Shown here: one piece after another, positions 1-6,764 of the stretch
Layout of the letters: each line of letters begins with the position of its first letter
Position numbering within the stretch: position 1 is the stretch's first letter
DNA from: Eubacteriales bacterium
GTDB taxonomy: Bacteria; Bacillota_A; Clostridia; Lachnospirales; Lachnospiraceae
Length of the DNA stretch: 13,002 bases
Direction: 5' to 3'
Assembly: GCA_030533315.1 (NCBI GenBank)
Contig: JAUNJL010000067.1
Span: 1 to 13,002, forward strand
Notes under the pieces: model-generated
What the model saw: the letters and a program-made list of their open reading frames with translations, nothing else
What the model was told of the DNA's origin: nothing
The model's database searches: none
Made by a program: the position numbers and the translations under genes

Positions 1-25
1 GGGCGGGAAGGAGGAAACATTATAC

Positions 26-1252
26 ATGATAAAAGTTATTTCGGGGGGTGTCACTGCGGCGCAGGGATTTTATGCGGCAGCGGCGGCAGCGGAGATCAAA
101 TACAAGGGCCGTACCGATATGGCCATGATTTACAGTAAGACGCCATGTCTGGCGGCGGGAACCTTTACCACGAATGTAGTCAAGGCGGCACCGGTGAAGT
201 GGGATCAGAACATCGTATACGATCATCCCACGGCCCAGGCGGTGGTCTGCAACAGCGGCATTGCCAATGCCTGCACCGGCGCAGAGGGCTACGGATATTG
301 TCAGGCCACGGCGGATGCGGCGGCCCAGGCCCTGGGGATTTCGCCGGACAGCGTTCTGGTGGCCTCCACCGGCGTGATCGGGATGCAGCTTCCCATAGAC
401 AGGATCACGGATGGCATCCGAAGGATGGCACCCCTTCTCTCCGATACGGAGGAGGCTGGAACGGAGGCGGCAAAGGCCATCATGACGACGGATACCATGA
501 AAAAGGAGGTGGCCGTGCAGGTGGTCATTGGCGGGAAGACCATTACCGTGGGCGGCATGTGCAAGGGCTCCGGCATGATCCACCCCAATATGTGCACCAT
601 GCTCTCCTTTGTCACCACAGACGTGAGCATCACCAAGGAGCTTCTTCTGGAGGCTCTGAGGGAGGACGTCCAGGATACCTACAACATGGTTTCCGTGGAT
701 GGGGACACCTCCACAAACGACACGGTACTGCTTCTTGCCAACGGCCTTGGAGGAAATCCGCAGATCACCGAAAAGGGGGAGGATTATCAGATCTTTAAGG
801 CGGCCCTCAACTACGTGAACACAGCTCTGGCCAAGAAGATAGCCGGGGATGGAGAAGGAGCCACGGCCCTTTTTGAGGTGAAGATTCTGGGGGCGCAGTC
901 CAAGGAGCAGGCGGTCACCCTGGCAAAATCCGTGGTGACCTCCTCCCTCACCAAGGCTGCCATATACGGGCACGACGCCAACTGGGGGCGGATCCTCTGC
1001 GCCATGGGATACTCCGGAGCGGCGTTCGATCCGGAAAAGGTGGATCTGTACTTTGAAAGCCGGGCGGGCTCCATCAAGATCATAGAAAACGGCGTTTCCA
1101 CCGGCTACAGCGAGGAGGAGGCCACGAGGATCCTTTCGGAGGATCAGGTGACCGCCATTGCGGACATCAAAATGGGAGAGGTTTCCGCCACCGCCTGGGG
1201 CTGCGACCTCACCTACGACTATGTGAAGATCAATGCAGATTACCGTTCCTGA
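26..1252 (+). CDS. argJ: Bifunctional glutamate N-acetyltransferase / ornithine acetyltransferase ArgJ
   Basis: ArgJ moves the acetyl group from N-acetylornithine to glutamate, releasing ornithine and regenerating N-acetylglutamate (cyclic arginine pathway, cytoplasm). Many family members also use acetyl-CoA. The 408 aa are full length: the N-terminal GGVTAAQGF block, the KGSGMIHPNM motif (about residues 180-189), and the family-typical C-terminus DLTYDYVKINADYRS. ArgJ precursors cleave themselves just before a conserved Thr that becomes the nucleophile and the N-terminus of the beta chain. Here that is Cys190-Thr191; the residue before Thr is commonly Ala. The ATG at 26 is preceded by AAGGAGG at 8-14. 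argB follows after 56 nt, and argC is likely just upstream, outside the window. Identity is secure; whether it is mono- or bifunctional cannot be read from sequence. Confidence 0.97.
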   Translation: MIKVISGGVTAAQGFYAAAAAAEIKYKGRTDMAMIYSKTPCLAAGTFTTNVVKAAPVKWDQNIVYDHPTAQAVVCNSGIANACTGAEGYGYCQATADAAAQALGISPDSVLVASTGVIGMQLPIDRITDGIRRMAPLLSDTEEAGTEAAKAIMTTDTMKKEVAVQVVIGGKTITVGGMCKGSGMIHPNMCTMLSFVTTDVSITKELLLEALREDVQDTYNMVSVDGDTSTNDTVLLLANGLGGNPQITEKGEDYQIFKAALNYVNTALAKKIAGDGEGATALFEVKILGAQSKEQAVTLAKSVVTSSLTKAAIYGHDANWGRILCAMGYSGAAFDPEKVDLYFESRAGSIKIIENGVSTGYSEEEATRILSEDQVTAIADIKMGEVSATAWGCDLTYDYVKINADYRS

Positions 1253-1308
1253 AAAGAGGGCGCACGGGGCTGCGGCAGGACATAGAGGAGAATTAAGGGA
1301 GAGAGATT

Positions 1309-2205
1309 ATGGTAAATCAATTATATCTGGACAAGGCGGAGGTGCTCATTGAGGCCCTTCCTTATATCCAGCGCTTCAACAGGAAGATCGTGGTGGTAAA
1401 ATACGGCGGGAGCGCCATGCTGGACCAGGAGCTGAAGATGAACGTCATCAAGGACGTGGTACTCTTGAAGCTGGTAGGCTTCAAGCCGATCATCGTCCAT
1501 GGAGGCGGAAAGGAGATCAGCCGCTGGGTGGGAAAGGTAGGCATGGAGGCCCGGTTTATCAACGGCCTGCGGGTGACGGACCGGGATACCATGGAAATTG
1601 CAGAGATGGTTCTGGCCAAGGTCAACAAGGAGCTGGTGACCCATGTGCAGTCTCTGGGGGTGAAGGCCGTGGGGATCAGCGGCAAGGACGGAGGCCTTCT
1701 CCAGTGCAAGAAGAAGTATTCCGACGGGCAGGACATTGGCTATGTGGGAGAGATCGAGAAGGTGGAGCCGAAGATCCTTTACGACCTTTTGGAAAAGGAT
1801 TTCCTTCCCATCGTGTTTCCGGTGGGCTACGATGAAAATTTTGACAGCTACAATATCAATGCGGACGATGCTGCCTGTTCCATTGCCGAGGCGGTCCATG
1901 CGGAGAAGCTGGCCTTTTTATCGGACATTGAAGGCGTGTACCGGGATAAGGACGATCCCTCCACTCTGATCTCAGAACTTCATGTGAACGAGGCGGAGGA
2001 ACTGATCCAAAGAGGATACGTGGGAGGGGGCATGATCCCCAAGCTGCAGAACTGCATCGACGCCATCGAGCAGGGAGTCAATCGAGTGCACATCATGGAC
2101 GGGAGGATTCCCCACAGCCTCCTTTTGGAGATCTTTACCAACAAGGGTATCGGTACCGCAATTTTGAGAGAGGACGGAGAGAAATATTATCATGAAGATG
2201 AATGA
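1309..2205 (+). CDS. argB: Acetylglutamate kinase ArgB
   Basis: ArgB phosphorylates N-acetylglutamate with ATP, the second step of arginine synthesis. It is 298 aa of the amino-acid kinase fold. Visible motifs are KYGGSAM (31-37, phosphate-binding Lys31), HGGGKEI (64-70), GISGKDGG (122-129), NINADDAA (182-189) and GGGMIPK with Lys245. An extra N-terminal helix (about residues 4-25) precedes the first beta strand, and a C-terminal HIMDGR block begins at 261. In characterised family members these two elements go with hexameric, arginine-inhibited enzymes and are missing or different in the arginine-insensitive E. coli enzyme, so feedback inhibition is inferred. The ATG is preceded by AAGGGA at 1295-1300. 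The 3' end overlaps argD, suggesting translational coupling. Confidence 0.97.
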   Translation: MVNQLYLDKAEVLIEALPYIQRFNRKIVVVKYGGSAMLDQELKMNVIKDVVLLKLVGFKPIIVHGGGKEISRWVGKVGMEARFINGLRVTDRDTMEIAEMVLAKVNKELVTHVQSLGVKAVGISGKDGGLLQCKKKYSDGQDIGYVGEIEKVEPKILYDLLEKDFLPIVFPVGYDENFDSYNINADDAACSIAEAVHAEKLAFLSDIEGVYRDKDDPSTLISELHVNEAEELIQRGYVGGGMIPKLQNCIDAIEQGVNRVHIMDGRIPHSLLLEIFTNKGIGTAILREDGEKYYHEDE

Positions 2206-3382
2206 ACAGATCGAAGAAGCGGAGGTCAGCATCCTTCACACCTATAACCGTTTTCCCGTGGTCTTTGAGCGGGGAGAGGGCGTGCATCTTTACGATTCCC
2301 AGGGAAAAGGATACCTGGACTTCGCCGCCGGCATTGCGGTAAATGCCCTGGGGTACCATTATCCAGGCTATGACGAGGCTTTGAAGGAGCAGATCGGCAA
2401 GGTGACCCACCTTTCCAATCTGTATTACAATGAGCCGATCATCCAGGCGGGGGCGAAGCTGGTGAGGGCAAGCCGTATGGAAAAGGTGTTTTTCACAAAC
2501 AGCGGTACGGAGGCCATTGAGGGGGCTATCAAGGCGGCAAAGAAATACGCTTACGATCGGGACGGCTGTGCCGGCCATGAGATCATCGCCATGAACCACT
2601 CCTTCCATGGCAGGAGCGTGGGAGCTCTTTCCGTGACCGGGACGGCCCATTACCGGGAACCCTTCGAGCCCCTGATGGGCGGAGTAAGGTATGGGGAGTT
2701 TAACGACCTGGAAAGTGTAAAGTCCCAAATAACGGACAAAACCTGTGCCATCATCGCAGAGACGGTGCAGGGGGAGGGAGGTATCTACCCCGCCAGTAAG
2801 GAGTTCTTGGAGGGGCTGCGCAGGCTGTGTGACGAGAGAGACATTCTTCTCATCTTGGATGAAATCCAGTGCGGCATGGGAAGGACGGGGTACTATTTTG
2901 CCTGGCAGAAATACGGTGTGGAGCCGGATATCATGGCCTGCGCCAAGGCTCTTGGCTGCGGGGTTCCCGTGGGTGCCTTCGTCCTAAACAAAAAGGCGGC
3001 CGCCTCCTCCCTGGCGCCGGGAGATCACGGCACCACCTACGGGGGGAATCCCTTTGTGTGTGCGGCTGTGAACAAGGTCTTTGAGATCTTTGAAAAGGAT
3101 AAGATCCTGGATCACGTGGCAGAGCTGACCCCTTACCTGGAGGAAAAGCTGGATATGCTGGCGGATAAATATGACTGCGTGGCAGGGCGCCGGGGATCCG
3201 GCTTTATGCAGGGGCTGGTGATCCAGGGACGCCCGGTGGGAGACGTGGTGAGCAAGGCCCTGGAAAAGGGGCTTCTGGTCATATCCGCAGGCAAGGACGT
3301 CCTTCGTCTGGTGCCGCCCCTGATCATTACCCGGGAGCACGTGGATGAAATGGCAGAGATCCTGGAGGCCTGTCTGGCATAA
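2192..3382 (+). CDS. argD: Acetylornithine aminotransferase ArgD
   Basis: ArgD is a PLP enzyme that transaminates N-acetylglutamate semialdehyde with glutamate to give N-acetylornithine. In other bacteria it can also act in lysine synthesis. The 396 aa are full length for class III aminotransferases. SGTEA (104-108) should bind the PLP phosphate. Asp223 in [12 protein letters not shown] should contact the pyridine nitrogen. Lys252 in ACAKALGCG is the Schiff-base lysine, and HGTTYGGNP lies at 279-287. The start at 2192 lies inside argB (14-nt overlap) with a GGAGAG-like site about 10 nt upstream. A second ATG at 2198 would give an 8-nt overlap and cannot be excluded. The gene ends the arginine operon, with a strong terminator 12 nt downstream. 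Confidence 0.96.
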   Translation: MKMNEQIEEAEVSILHTYNRFPVVFERGEGVHLYDSQGKGYLDFAAGIAVNALGYHYPGYDEALKEQIGKVTHLSNLYYNEPIIQAGAKLVRASRMEKVFFTNSGTEAIEGAIKAAKKYAYDRDGCAGHEIIAMNHSFHGRSVGALSVTGTAHYREPFEPLMGGVRYGEFNDLESVKSQITDKTCAIIAETVQGEGGIYPASKEFLEGLRRLCDERDILLILDEIQCGMGRTGYYFAWQKYGVEPDIMACAKALGCGVPVGAFVLNKKAAASSLAPGDHGTTYGGNPFVCAAVNKVFEIFEKDKILDHVAELTPYLEEKLDMLADKYDCVAGRRGSGFMQGLVIQGRPVGDVVSKALEKGLLVISAGKDVLRLVPPLIITREHVDEMAEILEACLA

Positions 3383-3394
3383 AAAAGAACAAAG

Positions 3395-3432
3395 AAAAAG
3401 ACTCTTGGGGAGCCGCCCGGGGGTCTTTTTTT
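3395..3432 (+). terminator. Intrinsic terminator of the arginine operon
   Basis: A near-perfect 15-bp stem (3395-3409 with 3416-3430, three G-U pairs) closes a 6-nt loop (3410-3415). The 3' arm runs into seven T (3426-3432). The A-rich 5' arm means it could also work on the opposite strand, but no gene converges here. Confidence 0.9.
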
Positions 3433-3445
3433 GGGTGGTCGGAGG

Positions 3446-3483
3446 CCCTTTTGCCCAAAGCCTGGGCAGGGGATCGTTTTTTT
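3446..3483 (+). terminator. Possible back-up terminator
   Basis: A 5-bp stem GCCCA/TGGGC (3453-3457 with 3463-3467) can be extended by CCC/GGG across a bulge. It is followed after a few bases by seven T (3477-3483). It is weaker than the structure just upstream and may only catch read-through or be incidental. Confidence 0.35.
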
Positions 3484-3518
3484 GTTGATGCTTCGCTTTT
3501 TTAATATGGGAAATGAGT

Positions 3519-3540
3519 ATTGACAAAGATCGTTGTCAAT
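3519..3540. promoter_or_regulatory. Operator-like palindrome 1 (ATTGACAA-N6-TTGTCAAT)
   Basis: A perfect inverted repeat with 8-bp arms (3519-3526 and 3533-3540) and a 6-nt spacer. It covers the -35 hexamer and half of the promoter spacer. It is the longest and best conserved of three sites sharing TGACAA-N6-TTGTCA. The adjacent XRE protein is the obvious candidate binder (inference). Confidence 0.7.
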
Positions 3541-3548
3541 GATAAGAT
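3520..3548 (+). promoter_or_regulatory. Sigma-A-like promoter for the XRE/ABC genes
   Basis: The -35 TTGACA (3520-3525, consensus) and -10 TAAGAT (3543-3548, 4 of 6) are separated by 17 nt. Transcription would start near 3555, giving a leader of about 95 nt before the XRE start. The -35 lies inside operator 1 and the expected start lies inside operator 2, which fits a repressed promoter. Confidence 0.7.
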
Positions 3549-3553
3549 GATTT

Positions 3554-3571
3554 TGACAAACAAAATTGTCA
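3554..3571. promoter_or_regulatory. Operator-like palindrome 2 (TGACAA-N6-TTGTCA)
   Basis: A perfect 6-bp-arm inverted repeat with the same 6-nt spacer as site 1. Its centre is 33 bp from the centre of site 1, and it sits at the expected transcription start. Confidence 0.68.
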
Positions 3572-3574
3572 TTT

Positions 3575-3592
3575 TGACAAAAAAACTGGTCA
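3575..3592. promoter_or_regulatory. Operator-like palindrome 3 (TGACAA-N6-TGGTCA)
   Basis: The same design with one mismatch in the right arm (TGGTCA for TTGTCA). Its centre is 21 bp (two helical turns) from site 2. It is probably the weakest site. Confidence 0.58.
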
Positions 3593-3622
3593 TAAATCAG
3601 ACTTTGTGAGAAAAAGGTTCAA

Positions 3623-3641
3623 TTTTTTTTCGGGGGGGGGG
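3623..3641 (+). repeat. T8-C-G10 homopolymer tract before the XRE start
   Basis: Eight T (3623-3630), one C and ten G (3632-3641) end 8 nt before the ATG at 3650. No purine-rich GGAGG is present, so the G-run must serve as the ribosome site, pairing with the anti-SD through G-C and G-U pairs. Such a tract is prone to slippage in the cell and to length errors in sequencing. Confidence 0.75.
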
Positions 3642-3649
3642 TATGTGGG

Positions 3650-3862
3650 ATGCCACTGGAAAACAGGCTAAGGGAGCACAGAGCCAGGCTTGGTATCAAC
3701 CAGGCGGATATGGGAAAGCTGGCCGGAGTCTCCAGGCAGACCATCAGTCTGATCGAAAGAGGGGATTATGCGCCCTCGGTAGCCCTTGCGCTGAAGCTGG
3801 CAAACATCTGCCAGGTGCAGGTGGAGGATATCTTCCGCTACAGGGAGGAAGAGGGGGAATAA
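3650..3862 (+). CDS. Short XRE-family (Cro/CI-like) transcriptional regulator
   Basis: A 70-aa protein that is almost entirely one helix-turn-helix domain. NRLREHRARLG (5-15) forms helix 1, NQADMGKLAG (17-26) helix 2, and SRQTISLIERG (28-38) the recognition helix with its ERG turn. YAPS and LALKLANICQVQVEDIF then complete the five-helix fold. There is no ligand or dimerisation domain. Stand-alone regulators of this size are common in Clostridia, often beside membrane proteins or ABC exporters. It probably dimerises on the palindromes at its own promoter and controls itself and the exporter that follows after 108 nt (inference). The ATG at 3650 is chosen because the domain begins at once. An ATG at 3643 opens another frame that makes no known protein. 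The ribosome site is the G10 run. Confidence 0.9.
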   Translation: MPLENRLREHRARLGINQADMGKLAGVSRQTISLIERGDYAPSVALALKLANICQVQVEDIFRYREEEGE

Positions 3863-3970
3863 GGCTTGGCAGGGTGTCTGTGCAAGGCTGCTTTTGCAAA
3901 GGGCGCATAGCTTATGCGGAATGACCGAGAGAACCAAGACCGTACATATGCGGCAGAAAGGAATCAGAGC

Positions 3971-4888
3971 ATGAAGCTGGAAGTGAGGAATCTGAAAAAG
4001 ACCTTTGGAGAGAAGGAAGTGCTTCACGGTATTTCCTTTGAGGTGGAAAGCGGAAGAGCCCTGGGTCTTCTGGGTAGGAATGGAGCTGGAAAAACCACCA
4101 CCATCCGGATCCTGATGGATGTGTTCAAGGGCAGCAGCGGTACGATCCTGATGGATGGAAGGCCCTTTGAGCCTCGGAAGCATCCCATTGGCTACCTGCC
4201 TGAGGAAAGGGGGCTGTACCCCAAAAGGACGGTGAGTGAGCAGCTCGTCTATCTGGGAACTCTGCGGGGCCTGAGCCCGAAAAAGGCAAAGGAAAATACA
4301 AAATGGTGGCTGGAGCGCATGGGAGTTTCCCAGTACGAAAACAAAAGGCTGGAGACTCTTTCCAAGGGAAACCAGCAGAAGGTACAGCTGGCCCAGACCC
4401 TGATCTGCCAGCCGGAGATCATCATTCTGGACGAGCCCTTTTCCGGGCTGGATCCGGTGAACGCCCAAATTTTAAAGGATGTGATCAAGGAGGAGATACA
4501 GAAAGGAAGGCTGGTGATCTTCTCCAGCCATCAGATGGCCTATGTGGAAGAGTTCTGCGAGGAGATCCTTATTTTGAACCATGGGAACGTGGCTTTGTCC
4601 GGGAATCTGCGGGAGATCAAGCGGGAGGCGGGACGGGATCGCCTGGCTCTTTCCAGCCTGGACGAGGAGCCCCAGGAGCTTGCAGTACGCCTTCGAGACA
4701 CCTTCGGGGATTTGTTGGAGGTGGAAAAGCTTCAGAAAGACCGGCTGATCGTTCGGAAAAAGCAGGCGGAGGGAAAGCGGGAGATTCTGAGGCGGCTTGT
4801 GGAGCAGGGGGTGGATCTGGAATTTTTTGGCATGTATGAGCCATCCTTAAACGACATTTTTGTGGAGAGGGCAGGTGACGAGGCATGA
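3971..4888 (+). CDS. ABC transporter ATP-binding protein, NatA/YhaQ-like
   Basis: Nucleotide-binding subunit of an ABC-2 exporter, acting at the inner face of the membrane with the next gene's product. In 305 aa it shows Walker A GRNGAGKT (35-42), signature LSKGNQQK (130-137), Walker B IIILDEP (150-156), D-loop SGLD and the switch His187 in SSHQM. The SKGNQQK signature and the C-terminal 80 residues, including PSLNDIF, are typical of the NatA/YhaQ group. Substrates vary in this group (sodium in B. subtilis NatAB, drugs or peptides elsewhere), so the cargo here is unknown. The ATG at 3971 has AAAGGA 8 nt upstream and begins at the family N-terminus. An in-frame ATG at 3914 would add 19 unconserved residues. 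It ends in a 4-nt ATGA overlap with the permease. Confidence 0.93.
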   Translation: MKLEVRNLKKTFGEKEVLHGISFEVESGRALGLLGRNGAGKTTTIRILMDVFKGSSGTILMDGRPFEPRKHPIGYLPEERGLYPKRTVSEQLVYLGTLRGLSPKKAKENTKWWLERMGVSQYENKRLETLSKGNQQKVQLAQTLICQPEIIILDEPFSGLDPVNAQILKDVIKEEIQKGRLVIFSSHQMAYVEEFCEEILILNHGNVALSGNLREIKREAGRDRLALSSLDEEPQELAVRLRDTFGDLLEVEKLQKDRLIVRKKQAEGKREILRRLVEQGVDLEFFGMYEPSLNDIFVERAGDEA

Positions 4889-6120
4889 AACAGTTTGTGA
4901 CCGTTTTAAAATTTGAATTGAACAGCTATCTGAAAAACAAAAGCTTTCTGATCACCACCTTATTGCTGGCGCTTGCGCTGGTGGGGGTTCTTGTGGTGCC
5001 TACGATGATCCCCGGGCTTTTGGGAGATGAAAAGGAAATGGAGGCGCCAAAGGAGGACGAGGAGGAGCTGGAAAGGCTGGGTATCTTCCTGAAGGGGGAG
5101 GAGACGGGAATTTTGGAGGCATTGAAGGCCGGAGTCCCGGCCGTCTGGCAGGAGTTTGACAGCCAGGAATCTCTGAAGGAGGCCGTAAGAGAAGGGGAGG
5201 CAGAGGCCGGATTTGTGGTGGAGGATCCTTCCCGGGTGACATACGTGGTGATGAACAGAGGCGCCCACGAATACTGGTATGACGCCGTGGAAACCGTGTT
5301 GACCGCTTACCAGAAGGAACAGTTTCTGGAAGAGAAGGGTCTTACCCCTCAGGAGATCCAAAGTCTGGAGGGCGTTTTTGTGGACATGGAATCTGAGATC
5401 CTGGGAAAGGACAGCGCAAGGAGCTATGGCTACACCTACGTATTGATATTGGCCGTGTATTTTCTGATCCTGTTTTATGGACAGATGATTGCGGTGTCGG
5501 TGACGACGGAGAAAAGCAACCGGGCCATTGAGATCCTGGTGACCAGCGTCAATCCCAACAGTCTGATCTTTGGGAAGGTGCTGGCTGGGGCCATTGCCGG
5601 AGCCTTGCAGATGGTGCTGATCCTGGGGAGTGCCTTCGGGGTGTACGGGGCTGTTCGGGAGGCCTGGGGAGGGATGCTGGATTTCTTATTCCAGATTCCC
5701 GCAAGGGTCCTTCTGGCTTACGTGCTGTTTGCCTCCCTCAGCTATCTGCTGTACGCCTTTTTATTTGGCACCTTGGGGGCGTTGGTGTCCAAAACAGAGG
5801 ACATCAGCAAAAGCGCCACTCCCATCGCCCTCATCTATGTGGTGTCCTTTTTGATCGCCATGATGGGCCTTGCTGACAGCGACAGTCTGATGGTCAAGGT
5901 GGCCTCCTTTGTTCCCTTTACCTCTGGAAACGCTATGTTTATCCGGATCTCCATGGGAGAGGTTGCCTCGTGGGAGATCCTGGTCTCGGCGGCCATTTTG
6001 CTGGGAGCGTGCATTCTGACAGGATTTCTGGCCGCAAAGCTTTTCCGGTACGGAACCCTGCATTATGGGAATCCGGTGAAGCTGACAAAGGCTCTGAAAA
6101 ACATCCGGGTCCAGGAATAA
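4885..6120 (+). CDS. ABC-2 type permease, NatB/YhaP-like
   Basis: Membrane subunit of the exporter, 411 aa. TM1 lies at about 21-43. A large, acidic extracytoplasmic segment follows (about 45-182). Five more segments are at about 184-206, 228-254, 275-300, 312-330 and 364-385. EKSNRAIEILVTSV (209-222) after TM2 and PFTSGNAM (344-351) before the last helix are hallmarks of the NatB branch of ABC-2 permeases. The start overlaps the ATPase stop (ATGA), so the pair is translationally coupled and should form a 2+2 complex. No convincing terminator follows; a CTGAG/CTCAG repeat at 6175-6190 lacks a T-run. The substrate is not predictable from sequence. Confidence 0.92.
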   Translation: MKQFVTVLKFELNSYLKNKSFLITTLLLALALVGVLVVPTMIPGLLGDEKEMEAPKEDEEELERLGIFLKGEETGILEALKAGVPAVWQEFDSQESLKEAVREGEAEAGFVVEDPSRVTYVVMNRGAHEYWYDAVETVLTAYQKEQFLEEKGLTPQEIQSLEGVFVDMESEILGKDSARSYGYTYVLILAVYFLILFYGQMIAVSVTTEKSNRAIEILVTSVNPNSLIFGKVLAGAIAGALQMVLILGSAFGVYGAVREAWGGMLDFLFQIPARVLLAYVLFASLSYLLYAFLFGTLGALVSKTEDISKSATPIALIYVVSFLIAMMGLADSDSLMVKVASFVPFTSGNAMFIRISMGEVASWEILVSAAILLGACILTGFLAAKLFRYGTLHYGNPVKLTKALKNIRVQE

Positions 6121-6198
6121 GGGTTTCCTGTATGAGGAAGGATGCGCCGCTGCCCTCAAAAAGGCATGGGTATTCTGAGATAGAGCTCAGGAAAAGGG

Positions 6199-6204
6199 TA
6201 TAAT
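6199..6204 (+). promoter_or_regulatory. Promoter -10 (TATAAT) of the transporter leader
   Basis: An exact consensus -10 at 6199-6204. No good -35 is present at 16-18 nt. The CTGAG-N6-CTCAG inverted repeat at 6175-6190 covers that position and might bind an activator or repressor. The predicted start near 6211 coincides with the first bases of the structured leader, which supports the call. Confidence 0.6.
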
Positions 6205-6211
6205 TTTTTCT

Positions 6212-6262
6212 CACTCCGTATATGCTAGATACAAAAATATACGGCTTTGCCCGTAGGAGAGG
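6212..6262 (+). ncRNA. Candidate riboswitch aptamer, possibly guanidine-IV (mepA-like)
   Basis: Three helices can form together. CTCC (6214-6217) pairs with GGAG (6256-6259). GTATAT (6218-6223) pairs with ATATAC (6237-6242), and can extend to 8 bp with CC/GG. GGC (6243-6245) pairs with GCC (6249-6251). CAAA in the first loop (6232-6235) is complementary to TTTG of the second (6246-6249), allowing a loop-loop contact. The closing GGAG is also part of the terminator 5' arm, so ligand binding would favour read-through. Two hairpins, a kissing contact and direct overlap with a terminator upstream of an exporter resemble guanidine-IV riboswitches as I remember them. The class assignment is tentative and was not checked against a covariance model. 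Confidence 0.5.
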
Positions 6263-6297
6263 AAGGAGGCAGCGCAAGGCGGTGCCTCTCCTTTTTT
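6256..6297 (+). terminator. Leader terminator (attenuator) before the YdcZ-like gene
   Basis: GGAGAGG (6256-6262) pairs perfectly with CCTCTCC (6285-6291). The 22-nt interior can add GGCA/TGCC pairs, and T6 (6292-6297) follows. It lies between promoter and gene, so it acts on its own gene. Its first four bases are shared with the candidate aptamer. Confidence 0.7.
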
Positions 6298-6315
6298 CAG
6301 AACGGAGGTGCAATG

Positions 6316-6750
6316 ATGTGGGGAATTTTGATCGCCCTGGCTTCCGGGGCGCTGATGAGTGTGCAGGGAGTGTTCAACACGGAGGTGACAAAGCAGACCA
6401 GTCTGTGGGTATCCACAGGCTGGGTGCAGCTTTCCGCCTTCCTGGTGTGCGTGCTGGCCTGGCTGTTCACGGGCAGGGACAGCGTGGGAGCTCTTTTTCA
6501 GGTGGAAAACAAGTATACGCTGCTGGGGGGCGTGATCGGCGCCTTTATCACCATTACCGTGATCAAAAGCATGGGGGCCCTGGGTCCGGCAAAATCCGTG
6601 ATGCTGATCGTGATCGCCCAGCTGATCGTGGCCTATCTCATTGAGCTTTTTGGAATGTTCGGCGTGGAAAGGCAGCCTTTTCTTTGGAGGAAGGTTCTGG
6701 GAATGCTGGTGGCCATCGGGGGCATCGTGATCTTTAAGTGGGAGAGCTGA
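6316..6750 (+). CDS. YdcZ/DUF606-family (DMT superfamily) small transporter
   Basis: A 144-aa, strongly hydrophobic protein with five predicted membrane helices (about 2-20, 31-52, 68-86, 91-112, 126-142). This is the half-size layout of the YdcZ/DUF606 branch of the drug/metabolite transporter superfamily, which works as a dimer or paired subunit in the cytoplasmic membrane. Helix 1 carries SGALMSVQGVFN, and AKSVMLIVIAQLIVAY lies in the fourth segment, both family-like. ATG 6316 is preferred because GGAGG (6304-6308) is 7 nt upstream; ATG 6313 is only 4 nt away. No partner gene is adjacent. Expression is probably set by the attenuated leader, so the transported compound may be the leader's ligand. 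If that is guanidine, it would be an exporter of guanidinium (inference). Confidence 0.85.
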   Translation: MWGILIALASGALMSVQGVFNTEVTKQTSLWVSTGWVQLSAFLVCVLAWLFTGRDSVGALFQVENKYTLLGGVIGAFITITVIKSMGALGPAKSVMLIVIAQLIVAYLIELFGMFGVERQPFLWRKVLGMLVAIGGIVIFKWES

Positions 6751-6764
6751 CATTTTTCCCGTTA

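Noticed and set aside
20..973. A 317-codon open frame on the - strand opposite argJ
   Set aside because: It lies wholly within the unmistakable ArgJ frame, has no recognisable motif and is a by-product of GC-rich third positions. The same holds for long - strand frames opposite the kinase (8450-9769) and the GerMN gene (9972-10895).
3519..3592. TTGACAA/TTGTCAA repeats as a CRISPR or transposon end
   Set aside because: Units are short palindromes with 6-nt centres and very short intervals, there are no uniform spacers, and no cas or transposase genes are nearby. Promoter overlap makes operators the better reading.
3643..3924. Alternative start ATG at 3643 giving a 93-aa protein
   Set aside because: It is read out of frame with the helix-turn-helix protein, yields no recognisable domain and would run across the XRE stop. 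The ATG at 3650 gives an intact XRE fold at the better spacing.
3914..3970. Upstream start for the ABC ATPase at 3914
   Set aside because: It would add 19 residues not typical of the family. The ATG at 3971 has AAAGGA 8 nt upstream and begins exactly where ABC ATPases of this group begin.
6175..6190. CTGAG-N6-CTCAG as terminator of the ABC permease
   Set aside because: The stem is only 5 bp and is followed by GGAAAA rather than T's. It is noted only as a possible regulatory repeat near the -35 position.
6247..6312. N-terminal extension of the YdcZ-like protein from 6247
   Set aside because: The extension would encode the terminator stem and lacks a ribosome site. Hydrophobic helix 1 begins right at the ATG at 6316 with GGAGG before it.
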